From NCBI RefSeq assembly GCF_001704415.2, contig NC_030816.1, forward strand, positions 74,603,713-74,667,712: 64,000 nt of DNA, in the 5' to 3' direction. Position numbers and translations under genes: made by a program. The notes below the pieces were generated by a model. It saw only the letters and a list, made by a program, of their open reading frames with translations. It was not told the DNA's origin and did not search any database. Positions 57,430-64,000 of this stretch are shown piece by piece. The DNA is from Capra hircus (lineage: Eukaryota > Chordata > Mammalia > Artiodactyla > Bovidae). Position 1 is the first letter of the stretch; every line of letters begins with the position of its first letter.

Positions 57430-58700
57430 GAGAGCATTTTTTTAAAAAAAACTTTTTCTTGTAGTATAACAGACAGGGTACACAAATCCTAAGTGGACGG
57501 GTTGATGAATTGTCTCAAATTGAATCTGCCACGATTCATCCAGATCAAGAAAAGGAACATACATTGCTAGTACCACACGAGTCCCTGTTGTACCCTCTTC
57601 CCATCGTTAGTATACCCCCCAGCCTCGCCTGCAAGGGTGATTGCCTTTTTAAGTAACTTTCATGTCTTTTGTTCAGCATTGTGTTAAACACGTCCAAGTC
57701 ATTGCACGCCATCGAGGCTTATCCACTTGAGTTGCTGTATAGTGCTCGGTGTCTGAATACATCTCAGTTGTTTTTTAATGTGTTCTGCTTTCGATGGGCA
57801 TTGGGGAGGTTTCCAGTTTGGAATTATTCTGAAGTGAACTGCTGTGAACATTGTTGCGTGCGTCTTTTGGTGAACATATGTTTGCATTTTTGTTGGGTGG
57901 TATACACGGCAGTGAAATTGCTGGCTTACGGGGCATACATATGCTCAGCTTTGCTAGATATTCCCAGACAATGTTCCAAAGCAATGACAGTGACTTACGT
58001 TCCCACTAGAGTATCGGAAAGTTCCAGTTGTTTCACATCCTTGCCATCACTTGGTATTTTCTCTCTTTCACTTTAACTGTCTGTTAAGTATGCACTGTTT
58101 TCACATTGTGGTTTTATCTGCATTTATCATGAAGTTCAGTCCTTTTTTTATGTTTATTGACCCTCAGGGTATTCTCTTTGTGAAGTACCTGTTCAACTCT
58201 TTCGCCCATTAAAAAATAAACTTTTGATTGAGTTGTCTTACTGATTTTTATGTATCCTGGATACTAATCTTTTATGCATCCTAGATGTCATTCATTTGTC
58301 AGAAATACGTAGTATGTATCTTCTCCCACTTTGTAAGTTGCCTTTTCCACTATTGTGATGTCTAAGTGTTTTTGATAAACAGAAGTTCTTAATGTTGATG
58401 TTGTCCTGTTTACCAGTTTTTTCATTTATACTTAGTGTATTTTGCATCCTGTTTAAGAAATCTTAGTCTGCTCTAAGGTCATGAAGATGTTCTCCAATGT
58501 TATCTTTTGGATCCTTCATTGTTTTAGTTTTTATAATTAGATCTGAAATTGATGGTATACTATAGACCTCAAGATTCATTTTTTTTCCCTTGGGGACATC
58601 CGGTTGACCCAGCACCATTCACTGAAAAGCTCATCCTCTTCCCTACCGTGCTATAGTCAAGAAACAAGGACCTTGTGTGTGGGGGGCTGTTTTAGATTCT
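57430..58700 (-). mobile_element. L1M-type LINE relic, ORF2 end and 3' UTR
   Basis: Antisense L1 text: GTATAACAGACAGGGTACAC, AATTGCTGGCTTACGGGGCA, GTTCCCACTAGAGTATCGGA, TTGAGTTGTCTTACTGATTT and AAGTTGCCTTTTCCACTATT. Many indels and stops; ancient and inactive. Confidence 0.75.
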
Positions 58701-58985
58701 GATGGTGTGTTTTCTTGCTGGGTGGGATCTTCCCATTTTGCTTACTATACTCTGTCTTCCATTCCTGGCACAATGGCCCACAGACAGGAAATGGTCAGTA
58801 GGTATCAGCTGGTTGATGGTCAGGTCTGAACTTGCCTTTTCAGCAAGAGTATGTGAAATCCCTAGGTTCAGACTCAAAGAGAAGGTTCTCAGATTTGATT
58901 TTAGAGCAGACTTGCCTTGACAACTTAATTATATTTCTTCAACAGGTCCAAATATGGTTTTAGACAAGTCCTATTGGCCACAGTC

Positions 58986-59100
58986 CTAAGAAAGGCCAGG
59001 TAGCTTCAGACTAGTCAATAGGACTTCATCAATTCAACCATCCAGTCATCCATCTGATCAATATTTGTTATGGGCCTACTGTGTGTCAGGCCTGAAGTAG
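58986..59100 (-). repeat. L2 3' end relic
   Basis: TTCAACCATCCAGTCATCCA and GGGCCTACTGTGTGTCAGGC, the antisense L2 terminus. Confidence 0.55.
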
Positions 59101-59439
59101 AACTATGAAATTATGGGATTCTTTCCAGAGTTTCTGTTTTTCATTTTAGAGCATTTGTTTCTTTCTTTATAAGTTAAACATTCCAGTGTGAGGAGGGTAA
59201 TTTTTGGAATTTTCTATTTCTGGGGTAGCTTTGTTGTTCTATTATAGTTATTTAAAATTTTGTGTGTGTGTGTGACAGTTTGGGTAAACAGGCCACAAGC
59301 CTATGAATTAGAGCTTTTATGTTGCTATCAGAATATTTTAAAACAAAACTCTACAGAGGAAAAGAGAGTAAACAAAAACGTTTTAAAGCACATTATTTCA
59401 TCCAGTGAATTTAGTGAGCAGTGAAATATATTTCTTATT
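59101..59439. other. Unassigned intronic DNA
   Basis: AT-rich, with a short (TG)n run near 59262. No gene or repeat recognised. Confidence 0.4.
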
Positions 59440-60010
59440 TTCAGAATTCAGTGCCAGTGCAAAGACCACTTTCAGGGGAGTAGAGACGCGCCTTTTCAGG
59501 AGGTTGGCACTGTGCCTAGGAGCGGGAATTGGCGTTGCACAGCAGGCGGGTCTCATGCGAGTGCTGCTCCTCATACCTGTCTGATGGCGGCCTGTCAGTC
59601 GGTGGCTTCCCCGTGGCCACCATCTTGCTCCGTTATGCTGGGGCCGCGGTTCATGTCCCAGGGCCTCTCTGCCCCGTGCCTCCCTCCTCCAGGGACGTGA
59701 ACGAGGTGGGGTGTGTTCAGCAGATGCTGGAAGCTGGAGCCAGTTCACTCGCCCCACCCCGCCCCGCCCGCAGTAGCTGCTGGAAGGTGGGACCGCTTCT
59801 GCCAGCATTTTCTTGGCCACTGCTCCTGTTTCTGGTGGTTTCCAGTTCCAGCTGCTCGGAGCCCTTTGTGGACACTGGGACAGGCAGCCCTGCGGCTGGG
59901 CCAGGGCTGGCTCTGTCCTCTGCTTCAGGAAAGAGACAGACTGGCCAGAGAGCTGAGGGTCCATGCGCTCCACTATCCCTTACAGACAGGGCTTCGATTC
60001 CCTCTCTTAT
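59440..60010. promoter_or_regulatory. Intronic GC-rich, CpG-containing patch
   Basis: Raised GC and a local cluster of CpGs (especially 59480-59710), with tandem GC boxes CCCCGCCCCGCCCGC at 59757-59771, in an otherwise AT-rich intron. Open frames occur on both strands but none has a recognisable domain. Could be a small CpG island, an enhancer or just a GC-rich relic. Confidence 0.35.
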
Positions 60011-60631
60011 GTAGTGACCGCTGGCTTTTAAGTTTTGTTTTCTAAGTTTGTCTCCATTGAATGTTTTCACCTACTGAGTGAAACCTTACCTCTCTGGAGG
60101 TCACTCATTTGGAATACAGAGATGGACCTGGAAGAAAGCAGAAGGAGGAGATTTGGGAAGTGAAGGAGCTGCCCTGGAGAGTCTGTTCTTTCTTCTTTGG
60201 AGGAGCTTGTTTCCTCTTCCTTTAGTCATGGTTCTAACAGTCTTGATTTCTTAGTTCATTCTGATTTAGAAGCCACAAAGTAGGCTGCTAGATGTAAGTA
60301 CTGGGAGATGTAAGTACTGTCTCGAAGTGACAGCTGACAGCCTGACAGTAGGGGGTTGACAGGGAAGCTATAAAAAGCTCAGGAGATTGGCACCGTCTTC
60401 CCAGAAGACAAAGAACTGTGTGCGTGTCGCTGGCCTGGAGGGTGGCAGCGCAAGGCATAGGACATCTGACCCGAGTTATCAAGAAAATGTTCAATGCTAT
60501 CGATAGCCTCTGCTTCAGAAGGCAGGTGCATTTAGAGCAAATTTTAGAAAAAGAGTGTCAATATTGGTTATCTGAAATAATTTGCTTATACATGTGGAGC
60601 CACTGTTTTCCTCAGGACACTAAATAGATAA
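60011..60631. other. Unassigned intronic DNA
   Basis: No gene or recognised repeat. ATGTAAGTACTG occurs twice close together (60293 and 60309). Confidence 0.4.
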
Positions 60632-60835
60632 AATACTCCTCTTTCTCTCTCTGTCTTCTGGTCTCTCCCCCTCCATCCTCCCCTCTTCCTTAGCCTCCAT
60701 CCTCCCCTCTTCCTTAGCCTCCTTCTTGCCTTCTTCCCACCCATTCTCTGCCCCTTCCTCTCCCCTTGTCTTCCTCCTTCCATCTCCTCTTTCTGCTTCC
60801 TCTTCACTTCCACACTCTCTCTCTCCCCATCACCT
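60632..60835. repeat. Polypyrimidine tract with a 24-bp tandem duplication
   Basis: About 200 bases almost entirely C and T on the + strand. Two exact 24-bp copies (60670-60693 and 60694-60717, beginning CCTCCATCCTCCCCTC) lie within it. Confidence 0.9.
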
Positions 60836-61155
60836 TACCCTACCCCTCAACACAACTTGGATGGATAGAACTGCAAAGATAGTATCAATTTTTCTCATAT
60901 CCACATTCACTCAGCTTCCTCTGATGCTAACATCTTGTAATCTAGTACATATAGCCAAACTAAGAAATCAACCTCAGTGTAATATTAATGCTGTTAGCTG
61001 AACTACAGTATTTATTCAGATTTCCTTGCTGTTGTTGTTGTTTTCCCTCTAGATTAGGTCCTTTTTCTCTTCCAAAACCTAATCTAGAATATTTCACTGT
61101 ATCTAGTGGAGTTTGTTTTAGACTTCTCCTCCACCAGGAGCCACTAGGGAAGCCC
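60836..61155. other. Unassigned intronic DNA
   Basis: No gene recognised. ACCTAATCTAGA at 61078 faces TCTAGATTAGGT at 61050 as a short inverted repeat. Confidence 0.4.
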
Positions 61156-61291
61156 ATAGAGGATGAGATGGTTGGATGGCATCACCAACTCATGGACATG
61201 AGTTTGAGCAAACTCTGGGAGATAGTAAAGGACAGGGGAACTTGGTGTGCTTCAGTCCATGGGGTTGCAAAGAGTCAGACACAACAGAGCA

Positions 61292-61295
<4 letters not shown>
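61156..61295 (+). mobile_element. BovB LINE, terminal fragment
   Basis: GAGGATGAGATGGTTGGATG to GAGTCAGACACAACAGAGCA, running straight into a CA microsatellite. Confidence 0.88.

Positions 61296-61338
<43 letters not shown>
61296..61338. repeat. (CA)21 microsatellite
   Basis: Uninterrupted CA run directly downstream of the BovB terminus. Confidence 0.95.
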
Positions 61339-61340
<2 letters not shown>

Positions 61341-61547
61341 GGACCCAAAGCATCTTAGTATTTATAAGCCAATCAAAAATAAGTGTGATAGCATTGCTCA
61401 GCTGGCACTTCCCATATGCTGCCTATGGTGTGGTTTCTTATGTATATCTATCTTATCTTCCTAATTTGTCTCTAAGCTCCTAGGGGGTAGGGACGTTGGT
61501 TCATAACATATTAGGTCCTCCAAAAAGTCCAGCATATGTTCTCTGTT

Positions 61548-64000
61548 GAATCAGTTCAGTTCAGTTACGTTCAGTCTCTCAGTCGTGTCCGACTCTCTGC
61601 AACCCCATGAATCGTAGCACATTAGGCCTCCTTGTCCATCACCAACTCCCAGAGTTCACTCAAACTCATGTCCATCGAGTCAGTGATGCCATCCAGCCAT
61701 CTCATCCTCTGTCATGCCCTTCTCCTCCTGCTCCCAATCCCTCCCAGCATCAAGTCTTTTCCAATGAGTCAACTCTTCACATGAGGTGGCCAAAGTACTG
61801 GAGTTTCAGCTTTAGTATCATTCCTTCCAAAGAACACCCAGAACTGATCTCCTTTAGGATGGACTGGTTGGATCTCCTTGCAGTCCAAGGGACTCTCAGG
61901 AGTCTTCTCCAAGACCACAGTTCAAAAGCATCATTTCTTCGGCGCTCTGCTTTCGTCACAGTCCAACTCTCACATCCATACATGATCACTGGAAACACCA
62001 TAGCCTTGACTAGATGAAACTTTGTTGGCAAAGTAATGTCTCTGCTTTTCAATATGCTGTCTAGTTTGGTCATAATTTTTCTTCCAAGGAGTAAGTAAGC
62101 ATCTTTTAATTTCATGGCTGCAGTCACCATCTGCAGTGATTTTGGAGCCCAGAAAAATAAAGTCTGACACTGTTTCCACTGTTTCCCCATCTATTTCCCA
62201 TGAAGTGATGGGACTGAATGCCATGATCTTCTTTTCTGAATGTTGAGCTTTAAGCCAGCTTTTTCACTCTCCTCTTTCACTTTCATCAAGAGGCTTCTTA
62301 GTTCCTCTTCACTTTCTGCCATAAGGGTGGTAGCGTCTGCGTATCTGAGGTGACTGATATTTTTCCCGGCAAACTTGATTCCAGCTTGTGCTTCTTCCAG
62401 CCCAGCATTTCTCATGATATACTCTGCATAGAATTTAAATAAGCAGGGTGACAATATACAGCCTTGACAGACTCCTTTTCCTATTTGGAACCAGTCTGTT
62501 GTTCCATGTCCAGTTCTAACTGTTGCTTCCTGACCTGCATATAGGTTTCTCAAGAGGCAGGTCAGGTGGTCTGGTATTCCCATCTCTTGCAGAATTTTCC
62601 ACAGTTTCTTGTGATCCACACAGTCAAAGGTTTTGGCATAGTCAATAAAGCAGAAATAGATGTTTTTCTGGAACTCTCTTCCTTTTTTGATGATCCAGCA
62701 GATGTTGGCAACTTGATCTCTGGTTCCTCTGCCTTTTCGAAAACCAGCTTGAACATCCAGAAGTTCACAGTTCACGTATTGCTGAAGCCTGGCTTGGAGA
62801 ATTTTGAGCATTACTTTACTAGCGTGTGAGATGAGTGCAATTGTGTGGTAGTTTGAGCATTCTTTGGCATTGCCGTTCTTTGGGATTGGAATGAAAACTG
62901 ACCTTTTCCAGTCCTGTGGCCACTGCTGAGTTTTCCAAATTTGCTGGCATATTGAGTGCAGCACTTTCACAGCATCATCTTTCAGGATTTGAACTAGCTC
63001 AACTGGAATTCCATCACCTCCACTAGCTTTGTTCGTAGTGATGCTTTCTAAGGCCCACTTGACTTCACATTCCAGGATGTCTGGCTCTAGGTGAGTGATC
63101 ACACCATCATGATTATCTGGGTCGTGAAGATCTATTTTGTACAGTTCTTCTGTGTATTCTTGCCACCTCTTCTTAACTTTTGCTTCTGTTAGGTTCATAC
63201 CATTTCTGTCCTTTATCAAGCCCATCTTTGCATAAAATGTTCCCTTGGTATCTCTAATTTTCTTGAAGAGATCTCTAGTCTTTCCCATTCTGTTGTTTTC
63301 CTCTATTTCTTTGCATTGATCACTGAGGAAGGCTTTTTTTTTTTTTTTTGGAAGGCTTTCCTATCTGTTCTTGCTATTCTTTGGAACTCTGCATTCAGAT
63401 GTTTGTATCTTTCCTTTTCTCCTTTGCTTTTCACTTCTCTTCTTCTCACAGCTATTTGTAAGACCTCCCCAGACAGCCATTTTGCTGTTTTGCATTTTTT
63501 TTCCATGGGGATGGCTTGATCCCTGTCTCCTATACAATGTCACGAACCTCAGTCCATAGTTCATCAGGCACTCTTATCTATCAGATCTAGGCCCTTAAAT
63601 CTATTTCTCACTTCCACTGTATACTCATAAGGGATTTGATTTAGGTCATACCTGAATGGTCTAGTGGTTTTCCCTACTTTCTTCAATTTCAGTCTGAATT
63701 TGGCAATAAGGAGTTCATGATCTGAGCCACAGTCAGCTCCCGGTCTTGTTTTTGCTGACTCTATAGAGCTTCTCCATCTTTGGCTGCAAAGAATATAATC
63801 AATCTGATTTCGGTGTTGACCATCTGGTGATGTCCATGTGTAGTCTTCTCTTGTGTTTTTGGAAGAGGGTGTTTGCTATGACCAGTGCTTTCTCTTGGCA
63901 AGACTCAAGTAGCCTTTGCCCTGCTTCATTCCGGATTCCAAGGCCAAATTTTCCTGTTACTCCAGGTGTTTCTTGACTTCCTACTTTTGCGTTCCAGTCC
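61548..64000 (-). mobile_element. BovB LINE, long copy continuing past the right edge
   Basis: The 3' pentamer tandem starts near 61551. Reading from the right edge leftward, the element covers part of the endonuclease domain (text for a WTSPDGQHRNQIDYI-like segment near 63790-63840 and a SDHELL-like motif near 63715), the linker, the reverse transcriptase and the C-terminal domain to the 3' end. Stops and frameshifts are listed with the coding relic. It is the longest retrotransposon here. Confidence 0.95.
62191..63288 (-). pseudogene. BovB reverse transcriptase domain, inactivated
   Basis: A 365-codon open frame holds most of an RTE-type reverse transcriptase. Motif A is intact (FIDYAKTFD, Asp at residue 216), and motif B is recognisable (VCQGCILSPCLF, residues 273-284). 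Motif C reads YADA (residues 316-319) where other BovB copies in this window read YADD, so one catalytic aspartate is missing. A one-base deletion at about 62231 throws the frame after residue 352; the C-terminal part continues in another frame at 61777-62190. Upstream, a T-run at 63337-63353 (poly-lysine on the - strand) and a stop separate the reverse transcriptase from the endonuclease part. Confidence 0.92.

Larger units (their letters stand above)
38851..64000 (+). other. PPP1R14C: PPP1R14C intron 1, 5' part
   Basis: No segment after the donor at 38851 resembles the remaining PPP1R14C exons (the acidic mid-domain or the C-terminal helix), so all of it is assigned to a long first intron that continues past the right edge. 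The human gene also has a very large first intron. Content is repeats plus unassigned DNA, itemised separately. Confidence 0.8.

Noticed and set aside
59398..60070. 191- and 161-codon frames as a possible hidden gene
   Set aside because: Caused by the GC-rich patch; no recognisable protein family. The patch itself is kept as a regulatory candidate.

Overview
The window is nuclear DNA from a ruminant, most likely a bovid (cattle, sheep, goat or a relative). This rests on dozens of Bov-tA and Bov-A2 SINEs, BovB (RTE-type) LINE copies in both orientations and artiodactyl CHR SINEs, all recognised by eye. They lie over an older mammalian layer of MIR, L2, L1M, MLT1 LTR and hAT fragments. The exact species and chromosome cannot be read from the sequence. 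Repeat ends without a target-site duplication are accurate to roughly 10-20 bases.

The only protein-coding gene I can support is PPP1R14C (KEPI, an inhibitor of protein phosphatase 1), on the + strand. Its first coding exon is 38536-38850, inside a CpG island at about 37840-39250. The exon gives 105 codons of serine/glycine-rich N-terminus, a (CAG)8 glutamine run and the start of the phosphatase-inhibitory domain with its phosphorylatable threonine. It ends at a GT splice donor. No later exon is visible, so 38851-64000 is taken as the first part of intron 1. In human the gene lies on chromosome 6q25.

Region 1-37839 is 5' flanking or intergenic DNA. It is mostly repeat-derived: an L1 block at 2355-5395, BovB copies near 14.7, 16.7, 19.0, 25.6, 30.6, 32.5, 34.0 and 37.0 kb, and MLT1 LTRs near 8.5, 11.3, 18.3 and 22.7 kb. 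Several young SINEs sit inside older repeats with intact target-site duplications. A BovB copy with an inverted 5' end lies just upstream of the CpG island.

Region 38851-64000 is intronic. Its first 2.4 kb and the interval 50.3-52.8 kb are poor in recognisable young repeats. The rest holds L1M relics (54.6-58.7 kb) and a long, inactivated BovB copy on the - strand that runs off the right edge (61.5-64.0 kb).

The most unusual structure is a long palindrome at 52017-52209. Its 66-bp arms match perfectly, with a smaller hairpin in the loop, and no repeat family I recognise explains it. No RNA gene, CRISPR array or bacterial or viral system is present.
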